A stretch of DNA of 64,000 bases from assembly GCA_020698575.1 (NCBI GenBank), contig CM036248.1:20261729-20325728 (forward strand), given 5' to 3'. The first letter of the stretch is position 1, and the number at the start of each line of letters is the position of its first letter. Of the stretch, positions 49,554 to 62,762 are shown in pieces. This stretch comes from Bostrychus sinensis (taxonomy: Eukaryota; Chordata; Actinopteri; Gobiiformes; Eleotridae). The notes under the pieces were generated by a model. The model ran no database searches. It was given only the letters and a program-made list of their open reading frames with translations, and had not been told where the DNA came from. The position numbers were made by a program, and so were the translations under genes.

Positions 49554-50460
49554 AAAGAAAGTTGTCTTTTTTGTCTCTCTTAGCCTGTCTGCGTAACCCA
49601 CTTGAAAAACTGTGGGAATTATCCCTCCTTTCTGTCTCGCCATCCTCTGTCTGATTTTTCCTCATTGTCAGACATCATCGCTAGCCTTCAGCTGTTCCCT
49701 TGTTCCCTTGACTTACCCACTTTCCCCTATTCTGCTTTCTCCCCTCAATCTATGTGCGCACAATGCCGTTATCCCGTCTGCCTGTCTCCTCCACTGTTTT
49801 CCTTTAGAAATGATTATGACATGTGGCCTCTTTCCTGTACCTTCTATTACTGCCCTCTTCCATTTCTCTAACATGCCATGACCTGTCACTGCACATGTTT
49901 TGCGTGCATTCTCTGAAAGATCTGCGTGTGTTTGGAAAAACGTTCACTCAGCCATAACCATTGTATAATTACACTGCATTGTAGAAAGGCAAAGTCCCTT
50001 TGTTAGTAAAGGGCATTTTGGACACTTTAACCCTCATATGGTGCTGCATTAAAAACAGTTATGATTCTGTACAGGAAATCACTGCATGGGCTCAGGAACA
50101 CTTCCAGAAGTCATTTTCTTTGAACACAGTTTTTAACAAGGCTGTATCATACAAAGAAGAAACTATAAGTGAAAATGACCCTGAAATATGTATTTTCTGG
50201 GGCGATTGTTTTTCATGAAGTGGTAAAATATCTCAGTTACAACACCAATTTGCAGATTTTATTTGTGTTATTTGTGAATGAAATATGTTTTTAATGAGAT
50301 TTGCAAACCACTGAATTATGGTTTTATTTACTTTTTACACAGTGCCCTAATATTTTCTGAATTTGCTTTGTACTAATTTATGAGACCATTGTCCATATAC
50401 ATCTGTTGGTCATTAAGTTTCTCAGCATTATAAAATAAAGGCAGTTCTGCACGTCTGTTA
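49554..50460 (+). other. 3' UTR of chrna6 containing a Tc1 relic
   Basis: Runs from the TAA at 49551-49553 to AATAAA at 50435-50440. A CT-rich first part (49560-49870) is followed by the Tc1 relic at 50036-50370, which lies upstream of the poly(A) signal and so would be transcribed. Confidence 0.55.
50036..50370 (+). mobile_element. internally deleted Tc1/mariner relic in the chrna6 3' UTR
   Basis: 50036-50190 matches a transposase segment of a common fish Tc1 family (GGAAATCACTGCATGGGCTC, AGGAACACTTCCAGAAGTCA). The segment 50290-50370 matches its 3' TIR (TGAGATTTGCAAACCACTGA and TTTTTACACAGTGCCC). The middle of the transposase and the left TIR are gone. Confidence 0.75.
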
Positions 50461-50921
50461 AGAAAGAAGCCCACTCTTCTATTACAATGTTCTGTCCACG
50501 TGTCACAGTGTAATATACAGCTCTTATAGTTGAGGCACAACAGAATCACTTAAAAATGCACAATGTAGATTAAGCTTGTACAATATGTAAATGTCTTTGT
50601 TTGATTTATAAAAATAAATACAATTTGAAACTCAGAGTGTGTGGAGATGACTTCCATGCCCTGTAGAAAATGCTTTTTGCTACTATTCCATTTTGCACTT
50701 ACGTTTTGATTTGCATAGCAGTGTAAGATGTCTGGAGAAACTTAACATATACTCATGAGTAACAAAAGGTGACAGCAAGAAGGACGATCAGTGTGAACAT
50801 TGATTCTAATTTTTTTCTGTGACTCTTAACACTAACATTTTGTCAAAATCTTCAACAGACCATAGTATTCAACGGTGCATGGCATTTAAATGAAGACTAT
50901 TTAACAGCAAAAAACACACTG

Positions 50922-51062
50922 TTGGACACCTCAGAGGCTCACCTGGTAGAGCTCATACCATGTACCAGAGCAGCACGAGTTTGGCCTGTTTGCTATATGT
51001 CTTTCTCCTCTCTCTCTCCACCATTTCCTATCACTCAACTATTCCTACCAAATAAAGATTGA

Positions 51063-51106
<44 letters not shown>
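50922..51106 (+). repeat. tRNA-derived SINE with (AAT)n tail
   Basis: GGCTCACCTGGTAGAGCTCA resembles a tRNA A box. The downstream TTTGCTATATGTCTTTCTCC, CCATTTCCTATCACTC and CAAATAAAGATTGAAA match the body of a SINE common in percomorph fish. It ends in about 14 AAT units (51064-51106). Confidence 0.7.
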
Positions 51107-51108
<2 letters not shown>

Positions 51109-52043
51109 TAAACAAAACCACACACATACACACACATTGTTACTTACACATACAACCTGGCACTAACATGTATCTCATTTAGTTTCTGGTATATTTTTGG
51201 GCATTTAGTCATTTGGTCAATATTTTATATTTGTAATATTAGTACATTTGTATTGAAAACTCAATTTAAAATACTTTGCTACCTACTAGAAGAGCAGCAG
51301 TGTGTTCATATGAGATAGTGGTGTCCACAAGTCGATTTTATGTGAACTCCAAATGGACTCAACTTATCCCCCAAAGCTACAGCAGAGCACAGCAGTTTGG
51401 TTCAAGCATGCCATTTCTCGGGACTTATCCCTCTTTTTCATTTCCTCTGGCAAAGGTCACAACTCAGTCTGATTGTAGCTGTCAGCAATGGGACAAACCT
51501 CGGCAGCAATTACCACATTGGATTTCATTCATTTCCTAAGTCTTCATTAACACTCACTTAAGAATCAAACTGAAGCTTTGCATTAATAAGGAAGCCCTAT
51601 AGGTGGCAAACAGATTTACATAACCTCCCATTTACACAGTGCCAGTGGAGAGCCATGACAACACTTCCCCCTCCTTTGGGATTGGAGTCTGACTGGGGTT
51701 TTGAATTGGACTGCCCCGTGGCTCCTCACAATTCAACCAATCATGTATAAGCCCTGGCTGCACTTGGAGATGTGAGAATTAGAAGACGTGAGAGAGAGAG
51801 CCAGATAGTGGCAGAAGTGAGTGTGCATACTAATAATGTATGTTTGCCTGTGTGACACGGATCGGGCAGATTATGAAGAGCATGGATGCCAGGTATAAAT
51901 ATGTAGATGTGCGTACAGTATTCTATTGGTCACAGTCTGGTGCCAAGAGGGTCACAAATCAACAAACCAGTTGCTAAACTACTTATAATCCAGCCCATAG
52001 AGGTCACAACAAGGTAACGAGGGGTGTTGTAGAGGGGTGGGGG

Positions 52044-52419
52044 TAGCCTGGCCTGCCAGACAAACTGTTTTCCTATAAAGTTAGTCTTGTACCCCCTCGG
52101 AAACATTTTGTTTCAGTGGTGAAACAATGAAACGCAACAGTGCCTGCCCCCCTATGGTACCAAAAGTAAATTTCCCATTCATTTTCCCCATAGACTTTAA
52201 AAAAAATACGTATATTAAGAGTTTAAAAGCTCGAAAGAGGCTAGTCAGCTATGTGGTAGCTCATGATGATAGCATTATTAATTTCTATCAAAAAGATTAT
52301 CTAAAACTTAAAAATTCAGCAAAATGCATTTGTAACTTTGCCTGTTAACAAGTTTCAAATATGTTTATAGCCAAATTTTTTGTTTTATGGTCATGACTCG
52401 AGTCTGGCTCGCCAGGCTA
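52044..52419. mobile_element. non-autonomous TIR element, ~376 bp
   Basis: The left end TAGCCTGGCCTGCCAGAC and the right end, reverse complemented, TAGCCTGGCGAGCCAGAC match except for a CT/GA core, so each end can also fold on itself. GGGTGGG occurs close to both borders (52035-52041 and 52420-52426), a possible imperfect target duplication. The left 60 bases match the nested element at 39265-39326 in inverse orientation. Confidence 0.75.
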
Positions 52420-53375
52420 GGGTGGGTTGGTATGGGTCCTACACTTAAGGCTAGAGTAATACAGTAGTCTACACAGAGAGGACTGCTGCTGAGACAGAGG
52501 CTGTGACTGGTCACTGTTTAGCAGCGGCAAGTATGAAGTCTGTTTTATGCTTATACCTGGTCTATTTCACCACTGATCCCTCAAATAGTATTATTAAAAT
52601 TTTTATTATTTTAATAAGAAATAAGTATTAACAATATCTAATCTACAGTAAGACTGGAATGATCATTTTTTGTTACATTAGGGATCAGATAAAATTATAA
52701 AATTGCAGAATTTTAGTGTGTAAGAATGCTTGTACTTTTCAGTTAAGAAAAAGTTGATGAATGCCAAAAATCCTCCTAAGTGGGTTTTAAGTACAGATTT
52801 CCACCTAAGATCTCAATGAGGCTTAATGTGAGTAAAAATGCAATTTTCCTAAATGGCTATGGCACTTTGGTTTCAGCAAATACAGTGAACCGCCGTAGAT
52901 GATCTGATTTGCAAACCCCCATATTGCTGATATTGCTAAATTAGCAAAGAAATTGTGCACCAAAGTCACCAAATCTTCCTTGACTCAAAAACCCATTATC
53001 TTAGCCAATCACAAAAAAGCAGGCCTTTAAGTCATCCAAAATCACAGATTATTTTCCAGTTTTTCTAAACACTAGTACATTAGACACTGGGATTCAGGAC
53101 CCTGGACAGCGACAGAAAAGCTACAGTTGAACGTTTGATAATGAAGCCAATCTACAGAGATTGTTGGTGGGTGTGACTCACAGTACGGCAAAGCTCTAAA
53201 CTGAGACATAATACATTATTAAGCCAGCTACATGGATTAATATTTTACATGTTTTTTCTGCTTTATTTAGACTTTTCCTTACTTTGGCTGGATAGCAGAC
53301 AAAAAGAACTATTACCAAATATGGCATTTTTTAGGTTTTGGTTACATTTTTTCTGAAACATGATTTTATGAAGTC

Positions 53376-53450
53376 AAACCCACTCCATTTATCCAGGCTT
53401 GGGACTGGCAGAAAAAGTACACTGGCTTGTGACCCATTGTGGCTATTATA
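53376..53450 (+). repeat. GCCAGATGCCC-type repeat, copy 3 (3' part)
   Basis: CACTCCATTTATCCAGGCTT followed by GGGACTGGCA and CACTGGCTTGTGACCCATTG, matching the second half of copy 1. Confidence 0.65.
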
Positions 53451-54074
53451 CTATTATTACCAGGGCTACACACTACTAATTCAATGTACAGATAAACCCT
53501 TACAAAACTAAAGGACAATTGTTCCTTGAAGTAGTTTGGGCAACAATGATGTGATCCAAAAGAACATCCTCCAAGGGACTGAAGCATGCTGGGTAATCTT
53601 TTGGGTGGGGTTGCAGGGTGAGGCAGGGGCATGCTGCAGTAGTGTGGGTGGTTGAACTGGGGAAGTCTCTGGTGTTGTGGGGAGCAGAGCGCTGCGTGCC
53701 TAGGGCCAGTGGACCGTGGATAAGTAAAGGAGACTCTTCTCTAAATAATTCATTCTGACGGGAGCCTTCTGAACATACTCACACATGCACGGGCCACTCA
53801 TGCACACCAACAACTGTGGCTTCAAGTCCAATACACGGATGCACGCCTATAAAGAGCATGCAGTCTAATTTTACTCCACAGATGAATATTTATAAATGAC
53901 GAAGATGAAGAAACATTGTCTTAGGAATGCATTTTGATAATGGAAAAAAAAAAAATATGACGCCTTAACTTTGATACAGAGAAAGCTCATTTCAACTTTC
54001 ACTTTTGTCCAAGACTGTGCCATGCAGAATTTCAACAATATACAAATAGTGTTGAAAAATTCAGCCACAGTAGG

Positions 54075-54240
54075 TCAATCCATCCACAGGGAGTTGCAAG
54101 CCAGCGTACCCTTTGTGCCAGTTCTAAACTTGGAAAAATGGACTGAGTAGTTAGGCCAGAAAAGGGCATCCAGTGTAAAGAGCTGCCAAATGAACATGCA
54201 AGACACTGCACACTAGGAGGGAAATGATTTACTCTGGCAG
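54075..54240 (-). repeat. GCCAGATGCCC-type repeat, copy 4, inverted
   Basis: On the minus strand: CACTGGATGCCCTTTTCTGG, CAGTCCATTTTTCCAAGTTT, AGAACTGGCAC and GCTGGCTTGCAACTCCCTGT, in the same order as copies 1-3. Confidence 0.65.
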
Positions 54241-55379
54241 CTCCTACAAAGGAAAGGCACAAAGGAAGTGCCTTGGACAGTATCTGGTTCAGAATATAGA
54301 GGTTCAGGACCATGGACAGCGACACAAAGCTTCCATCCAAAATAGTGCTTACCCCACCAGGTTCACTTTGAAGATCCCTGACCAGTTGGATAGATTCACC
54401 ATTATTTATTATTTTACATTTTTTGGATAATTTTCTTTATTGTTATAAAAATATCAGTAAGTGACCTACTTCTGCATTGGTGAGTTACTGCCACTTAAAA
54501 CTTTGTTGGTTTGTTAAGAAAATGAAAAGGGATGGCAGTTGAGAATAATAGACTCCAGACACAGCCCAGAGACAGTGTTAATAAACACAATGAATATTAA
54601 TATGAATTTAAATGAGAGAATACATTAAGATTTTATTTTCCTAAACCTCAGGATGAACATAATTTGAACTGCATTTAAAACGTTCCTGCTGTGTTTTCTT
54701 GTATATGACATATTTTGAGTCACTACATCTGAAGAAGAAGGCATTTACAAAAAAAGAATAGGTCAGTGTTCATGCTAATGTGGAAGCTTTCTTATGTAAG
54801 TCCAGTGTCTACTGAATGTTCCCTAACAACTTGATAAATAAATCAATTTTCTCAAGGGACAGCATACATCATAAGCTGTGGCGTAGGTTATGACACACAG
54901 AGTCTGAACACATTGGCCTCTGGGGATGTTCATGTTCACAGGCCAAAGGAGCGCGACCCTGAAGAGAGGACACCACACAGAGCATAGACGTGTTAAACTC
55001 ATGTGCACTTACAGAGGTACAGCTCAGTCAGTGGTCAAACACAGAGATGGAGACATACTGTACATAAGCAGGGGCAAGGGGTGGACACTCATTCTAGAGC
55101 AGTTTATAGGACATAATACTACTATGTTTGATTATATATTCTATACTTCTCCCTAAAGTCTTGGACAAAGAACTGGTCCTATCTCTCAATTTTTAAGATA
55201 TAGTGTCCAGACCTGAACTCAAACTCAAAAATCTTCAAGTCCAGGGGTAAATGCTATTTATATTCGGCCACAAAATTCTTATATCTGACAATGGTAAAAA
55301 AATGTATGAAAACTGTTCCTTTAGTACAAAAAGTAAGTATTTTTGATCTCAAAAAGGTAGAATCTTTTAAAAAACTCCT

Positions 55380-55455
55380 GGATCTAAACTGGATCCACAG
55401 CAAAATGAATCATTTTGCCATCGGCTCATTACTGACCTTTGCTCAAATTTACATA
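55380..55455 (+). repeat. possible LINE tail fragment
   Basis: CTGGATCCACAGCAAAATGA, ATCATTTTGCCATCGG and CTCATTACTGACCTTTGCTC resemble a conserved fish LINE 3' segment. Short and diverged. Confidence 0.3.
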
Positions 55456-56199
55456 ACAAAAATAGAATTCAGTATTTATTGAAACACTGTCATCTTTCAC
55501 ACTTTTGCACAGTACTACACAATACTTAGTAAGTGAATGTGATGACAGGATCCTGTATGATGTAATCTTTTATGGGTGCAGTTATAGTTTCTGTGTCATT
55601 TGCAGGTCATCTTCAGCAGACACAAGTGTAACACTGTCCTAAAGGCTTCAGTTTCAAACCATGTGGCCTTTCCCATCACCTCAGTCTCACCAGACGTCTG
55701 GACGATAGCAGCAAATAATTAGCCTGCGTCACCCTGATAAAAGTAAAGTATCACGTTAGAGAGCTTAATAAATATTTTGTGTGTGTATTTGCCTACTAAA
55801 TGAGAAATCTCCATTTGACTTTGAGAGTGTCTTACTTTCCCTGAACATGTTTTTGGCTTTTGGTCCTAATCCCTCTCAATTATTGCTCTTTATCCTTCTT
55901 CCAATCTGTCCCTAACTCTTTTTTTTACTCTTTTGCAACTTTTAGAAGCATTTCCAGAGATCCCTTTAGATCATGTAAGAAAAGACCCAATGTATTTTGA
56001 TCTGCTCATTTTGGGGAAACTGTAGATTATTTCAATATCAAATGGCCAAACTTTTCAAATATTCATGTGGGGACTTTAGTATCAAATCACTTTAAAGTTA
56101 AACCTCTGAAGTGGTGGCTTACAGTAACAGCATTGCAGTGATAAACTTTTTACCTCTTACTTTATGTTTCAAGACAAGTAAAGGTTATTACTTATAACA

Positions 56200-56612
56200 G
56201 AACAACAAAGAGTGTGGAAAAGAGATGAAGAGGCATGTGCAGGATGGAATAGGTGGAGAAAAGGGTCAAGTGTGTTGTGTAATAAGAGAGTGAAAGGAAA
56301 GGTGTACAAAACATCAGAGACACCAGCAATGCTCTGTGTTTTAGAGACACTGGCACTACATCAGAGGGACAGCTCATGTTAGATGTTTTGGAGATGATTT
56401 GGACATTTACAAAAGAGGAATTGTGAATATTAAGAATGATAAAGTTAGAGCTGCCAGGTAGAAGGCCTAGAGGTGGACCAAAGAGATTTTCTTTATACTA
56501 AAGGAGGATAAATTAGATGGTGTGAGAGAAGAGGATGCAGAGGATAGTGCTAAATGGAGGCAGATGACTTGCAGTGGCAACCCCTGAAGAGAATAACCAG
56601 AAGGAAAATAGA
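56200..56612 (+). mobile_element. LINE (non-LTR retrotransposon) 3' ORF2 fragment
   Basis: Frames read in order as the C-terminus of a fish LINE reverse-transcriptase ORF: a KGKVYKT segment near 56300, RRPRGGPKRF near 56460-56490, then DGVREEDAEDSAKWRQMTCS and a stop at about 56588. It is followed by the characteristic GGCAACCCCTGAAG 3' end. Same family as the minus-strand fragment at 23400-23835; frameshifted and 5'-truncated. Confidence 0.75.
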
Positions 56613-57407
56613 TGCTCCCAGTAAAATTATGCAGGCTTTAATTCTGAAATCAAAACAAAAACAACAAAAACACACACATATATAACGTCTACCTCTGTCC
56701 CATAAGCATAAAGAGATAGAGACAAATGTGACATACAGTGCAGCTGGCCACAGTCTTCTGGGATGGGAGCGGCAGGTTTCCAGCCCGAGAGAATTTGTGT
56801 TTCCAAATGATTAGAGGAGCGGAGGACGGGACCATCTCAGAGGCAGCAGCTGCCCGACCCCCCACATCCAAGTGGAGCAGAAAATCAGGATAATTTCATT
56901 GAGATAATCAGGCTCCCGTCATCCCCATCACTTTACATGGAGAAGAGGAGGGAAAACAAAAGAGGAAAGGAACAAAAAAGGAAGTGTGCTTCATGCCTGG
57001 TTAGCTTGCCACATGTCTCCATACATTTCTATAGTGTCTAATCTCTTTACAGTAAAAGTGTCATATCAGTCCAATAAAATTCAAAGTTGAAAAATGTCTC
57101 TTTTCCATTTGTCTTGTCATTTTGAGCTGAGGGCTGTGTTTTGAAGAAACTGTCCCAGTTCTCGAGATAATCCACAAAAACTCACTGTCAACAGTTTTCA
57201 TGGACCAGAAATAGTCTAAATAAAAACTGTAGTAAGATAACTAGTATTATTTGGGACTGTACTCTGAAAAGTACAGATCCAGGCAAATGTGACAAAATTA
57301 TATGCATGGTTGTTTTAAAAAAATTTAGGAGTAGAGCCAGTCTTGTTGCCGTAAACACTGAGCGTGCAGGTAAATGTTATGATGTCCATTCATGAATACC
57401 TCTGCAC

Positions 57408-57515
<108 letters not shown>

Positions 57516-58429
57516 AAATTGAGGTTTTTCTGTCCCTTTTTTAGGTCAGCTGATATTTGCATAAGAATTTCACAGCACACATGTCCTACTCAAATGTGTT
57601 GCTGTCTCAGCTGATTCACAAACTGTTCATATCCGTTCAAGTGAAGTTTGCCTGCTACTTTTTCCTCCTACTTTTCCTTTGTTTGCTGTAGATTCAGCCT
57701 CATGTTCTCTCATCACTTTTTAAGACACTGTTGTTATTACCGAATTTGGGCATCCCTGGGTGTGCAGTTTGTTTTTTATTTAAAGTCAGTGGTGTTAAAA
57801 GACGCCACATTGCATAAGAGGCCTTATTTGAAAACCAAACAACTTTATGATGGGTGCAACCTGCTGCTCTCTCAGTGACTGTATGGCTGAGCATGCAGTG
57901 ACAACGTAAACAAAGACAGAGGTTAAATGAGCAGATGCCAGTGAAAGCACCTGGTTGTGAGAATTCAGCCAGTGACACGGCATTGTGGGTAAACGCTGAA
58001 ATATGAGTATAGACGTCTGTGTGGCATTAAAACGCACAGAACATCAACCTTCAGCAGATGCATATTTAATATAATACAATAATGCAAATAAAACTTCACA
58101 CCTCAAACAATTACTCATTAGCCCCCTCTACCGGTAACTTGGTGCAGTTGTTGACTGCCATTGAGTTTACAATTACGTATAAATGATCTCACAGCATTTG
58201 TCTCTTTGACCTTAAATGTAACAAAGTACTTGACAAAGTAATCTGAAGCCTTAAGCATTAAGCTCTAACCCTGTCCACTTTTAGTAAGAGAATATGTGAG
58301 CCTAAGCTTAGGGTAAATAAAACCATCTCAAAAATCACACTTGCAGAAAGCAATATTCTGTCAGCTACCATTGTATATTCAGAAAAAAGAAAATAAAGGA
58401 ATATATTGCTTCATCTTTAGAAGCCTTTT

Positions 58430-58679
58430 GAAGTCCACGCTGGCCCCACCCGGGTTTCCCCTCCTTCCACAGAGACCACCTCTCCCCGTGACGCCCCACA
58501 GTGCGCCAAGGCGCGGGAACACCGGCCACATGCTCCCGTCCCGACACCGAGTCCTTGCGCGCTCTGAAGCAGGTTTAGAGGCTTGATTTCCCGCCTGCTG
58601 CTGGACACTGACTCAGCCTCAAGCTGAAGTGTCAAATACAAACAGAAGTCTCCAGCAGCGCGACACGGACCAGGACATC
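58430..58679 (+). promoter_or_regulatory. probable promoter and 5' UTR of chrnb3
   Basis: A sharply delimited GC-rich island (about 58435-58680) directly upstream of the chrnb3 ATG, within AT-rich surroundings. No TATA box was seen. Confidence 0.45.
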
Positions 58680-61600
58680 ATGAAGTTAGCCTCCATCCCT
58701 CTGCTGCTGTCTTTGTCCTGCAGCGTGTGTCTTGCTGCCATAACAGGTAAGAAAACTTGTTTTGGTGTTTTTTTTAAGGGTCTCGATGAAGAAGCAATAC
58801 TATTTTAATAGGTGGGACAATTACGCGTTATTGCGTTGCCACCCGTAAGGCTACTAAGGTGCACAAAAGTATAGCCAGTTGCTGAAATAGTCTAGTATAG
58901 CTATGTATTAAGATTTTATGGTAACAAACTCCTTTCCCCTGCATTTTGGTGTGGCAAAGCAGCGTATAAATTCATGTGTCTATGCAGCTCTTTACCAAGT
59001 TAGTGTGTTTTATTTATTCAACCGCCCATCCATCAAATAACCTTACCTCCATCTCCTCTGTTTGGTGGCTTAAGCCTAGTCATGATGTCTTATTCTTGAG
59101 CTGTTCCAGCTGTCTGCCTGCTGTGGCTGAACCTTTTTTACTGTGCAGTTGTAATCATATTCTTTCAGTGCTATCTTGAAATATGACCATACCTTATACA
59201 TGTTCTGTTATGTAGCTTACAAAGCTGATACAGAGCTATTGTCTTCTATCTCAGGCCCTCACAACACAATACCAGTGTGAAAATATAACTGTTTTGTTTT
59301 GTAAAAATGAAATGTATAAATCAGCAGTTAAAAACCAGTATAGACAAAGTTCTGCACATTTGACAGTTTGCTATCCTGCTCCTTAAAAAGCACACGTTTT
59401 ATCCATTGCAAAATGTGTTAGTGGGCCAGTCAGTTATTAAATAGTAGTCATTTTAAGTGACTTCAAACAGTGGTTAATGAGCAGCGTGTGTGACACAAAG
59501 AAAAGAAACATAGAAATGTTTATTCATTTATTTTCTTATTCAGAATGCCTCTAAACAAAGCAAGGTAGTCCATCTATTTAACTAATCAGTAAGAAGCCAG
59601 CACAGCATGTTGGTCACACACTGTTAGGATCATGTCTTTTGTAGTCAATTATAAGAAAAAATCTTCTAAAACACCCTAAATGGCTGTGGAAAAGAAACTA
59701 TTATGTAATCAGTGTAAATCATATGCCATGAGACTAAAGACTTGAGTTTGATGGTGTCCTAAAGAAAGGACAGGGTGTTAGTGCTTTCTGATTTATGTGT
59801 AAATAATATCATAATGTCCACAATATAAAAACTGACAGATTTGAACCCAGATTTATGCATTTTTGTGCAGCTAAGAATGAATTTGTGTCTTTGGCTGAAA
59901 TGGAGGATGCCCTGTTGAAGAACCTTTTCCAAGGCTACCAGCGCTGGGTCAGACCCATCCAACGTGCCAATGACACAGTCAGAGTACGCTTTGGACTCAA
60001 GATCTCCCAGCTTGTTGATGTGGTAAGGATTAATGATAAACACAAACAAATCCACATTTATTGTTTTTATTGCCTCAAAACCTTAATGCAACCATAAACC
60101 AACGGCAGTAGTTACATTTTGCTTAATAATGCTCTTTTGTGGCCATGTTACAAATCCATACTGTGCACTGGCAGCTCAACAATGAGGAGCTTTCCGTGGT
60201 CCTGAAATAGATGTGCTCTATCTTTGCAACTACCCAGTTTTGCCAGAGTGTTTCTTTAATATTAGAAAAGCTTTTTATGATAGGTGGAGATGGCTTAGGT
60301 CTTTGAGGTGAAAAAATAGAGAATGCTAATGGAGGAAACCTCTTTTTGGTTTAAAATATTTATCATCAGTCAAATCTTCATGCTGTCAGCTAACATATGC
60401 ACTTTTCAGATGCTACACAGCATAAAGGCTTGTATTGCTTTTTTAAAGGGACAAAGATTTCAGTTGATTCTGGGAAAGGAAAAGAGGCTCGAGAGCTGGT
60501 ATCTGCTTGTCCCCTGAGTCTCTCTGGGCTGCTGCATGACTCAATATTAGATTATGGTGCACCTCTGCTCTATGTGAGCGCCAAAACATCCGGATGAGCC
60601 TGACAGCTGAGGCGCAGTCTGGATCAACAGAAGAGGAAGCACAGAGCAGCTTAAGCACTCTCTGTCATCTCCCTCTCATCAGTGTATTTGGGTTCCCTGT
60701 CACTTTTGCCACAGTTTCTTCTCTTAAGTGTTTTGCTCTGAGTCGTTTCTGTACATCTCAAGCCAGCCTCCAGTCATGTGGAAACAACCCCTTGGTGTTT
60801 ATCATCATTCTATTCTTGTCTCTTTTTATATCTCACTGTATTTTTATTGGTCCAGTGTGGTCCACTGCGCTCAGGTTGTTTGGTTACAGAACACCAAGAG
60901 ATATCTGTGTAAATAGGACACTGTCTTGTTTCATGCAAGGAAAGAATTGTGTTGTCCACTAATCAAACCATAATGGTTTGCTCATGTTCCTACTTGTCCT
61001 CGACATATTGCTGCTTATTATTAGGACACTAATTATGATGATGTTTTATCAGATTGTATCAGAACAAACCTTGCATTGTTTAGCAAATGTATTGAACATG
61101 TTTATGCTAAAAATAACTAAATGCAGTTTTAATTGCATAGCGTTGTCATGTCATGCTGTTTTGAAACTTTTCCTTTCACTATCTGATTTCTTACAGGATG
61201 AAAAGAACCAGCTAATGACGACCAATGTTTGGCTGTGCCAGGTAGGAGCAAGGAAAATGAAGCTACATGGCTTTGTCCGGAGATACATTGACTGTAATCA
61301 CTGTGTAAACTATATAGCATTAATAATCCTTTATTTTTTTGTTTAGGAATGGTATGATTACAAGCTTCGATGGAATCCAGATAATTATGGAGGAATCACC
61401 TCAATCAGAGTTCCTTCTGAAAATATCTGGCTCCCAGACATTGTTCTGTATGAAAAGTAAGACTTCTTCTCTCTTTTTCTACATAGCCTCAAAAATGAAT
61501 TATTTTATTACAGAAGACAATATTAGTACTCTTGAACATTGTATGTACTTATGCAATTTTAATATAATACATGATCAGTGTACAATGTTATCAAAGCAAA

Positions 61601-62762
61601 TATTACTTCATTTGTGTTGTTTTAGTGCTGATGGACGCTTTGAGGGCTCCCTTATGACTAAGGCCATTGTAAAATACAACGGTGCTATCACTTGGACACC
61701 TCCAGCCAGCTACAAGTCGGCCTGCACTATGGACGTCACCTTCTTCCCCTTTGATCGTCAAAACTGCACCATGAAGTTCGGCTCGTGGACCTACGATGGT
61801 CACATGGTGGACCTAGTTTTAATAGACCACCAGGTTGATAGGAAAGACTTCTTTGACAATGGAGAGTGGGAGATTCTTAGTGCAACTGGGGCCAGGGGCA
61901 ATAGAAAAGATGGCTTGTATTCATACCCGTTTATAACATACTCCTTTATTCTGAAGAGGCTGCCATTGTTCTACACGCTCTTCCTCATCATCCCCTGTCT
62001 GGGCCTGTCGTTCCTCACAGTCCTGGTGTTTTATCTTCCATCAGATGAAGGGGAGAAACTTTCACTGTCCACCTCTGTCCTTGTGTCTCTCACTGTGTTC
62101 CTTCTCGTTATTGAAGAGATCATCCCGTCCTCTTCAAAAGTCATCCCGCTCATTGGAGAATATTTGCTTTTTATTATGATTTTTGTCACACTTTCCATTA
62201 TCGTCACTGTCTTCGTTATTAACGTCCACCATCGCTCCTCTGCCACATACCACCCCATGTCGCCTTGGGTTCGCACTCTTTTCCTGCAGAAACTTCCAAG
62301 GATGCTTTGCATGCGTGGCCACACTGACCGCTACCACTACCCAGAGCTGGCCCCTGAGAGCCCTGAGCTAAAGCCCCGGTCTGGCAGACGAGGAGGTCAA
62401 AAGGCGACTACTTCAGACGGGAAGGAGGAGGAGGCCTGGTCCACCATGTTGGAGAAGGCAATTTACTCAGTGCGCTACATCAGCAGACACATTCGCAAGG
62501 AGCACTTCATCCGTGAGGTCAGCATTTGGTCTTTTTTATTGTCTGTAGTTACAATTATCTAAGTTTCACCTTCTTCCTCTGTTTTTAGGTGGTCCAGGAT
62601 TGGAAGTTTGTGGCCCAGGTATTGGACCGGATCTTCTTATGGGCTTTTCTCACAGTAGCAATATTGGGTACAATCTTCATCTTCACCCCAGCTCTGCATA
62701 TGTTCTTGAAAGTACCTCCTCAAGCTCCCAGTGAGGAGTCGTCATCCACACCGCCACACTAA
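58680..62762 (+). CDS. chrnb3: neuronal nicotinic acetylcholine receptor subunit beta3
   Basis: Exons: 58680-58746, 59871-60022, 61197-61241, 61347-61456, 61626-62517, 62589-62762; 479 aa. All junctions keep frame; the fifth donor (GTCAGC) is weak but required. A signal peptide (about 1-23) precedes the ligand-binding domain. The Cys-loop is C158-C172 with a glycosylation site at N171. M1 is about 239-262, M2 about 268-290 (GEKLSLSTSVLVSLTVFLLV), M3 about 302-325 and M4 about 432-455. At the loop C position it reads RKDGLYSYPFITYSF, without the Cys pair, as in CHRNB3 and unlike CHRNA5. DALLKNLFQGYQRWVRPI and the DNGEWEIL region also fit beta3. Beta3 is an accessory subunit that joins alpha6-containing receptors without forming a conventional agonist site, so its place beside chrna6 fits. 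Odd: a Cys at 87 in NVWLCQEW where Lys is usual. Confidence 0.95.

Noticed and set aside
58680..62762. Assignment of the third receptor gene as chrna5
   Set aside because: The vicinal cysteines of alpha subunits are missing at loop C, and the loop C and N-terminal sequences fit beta3.
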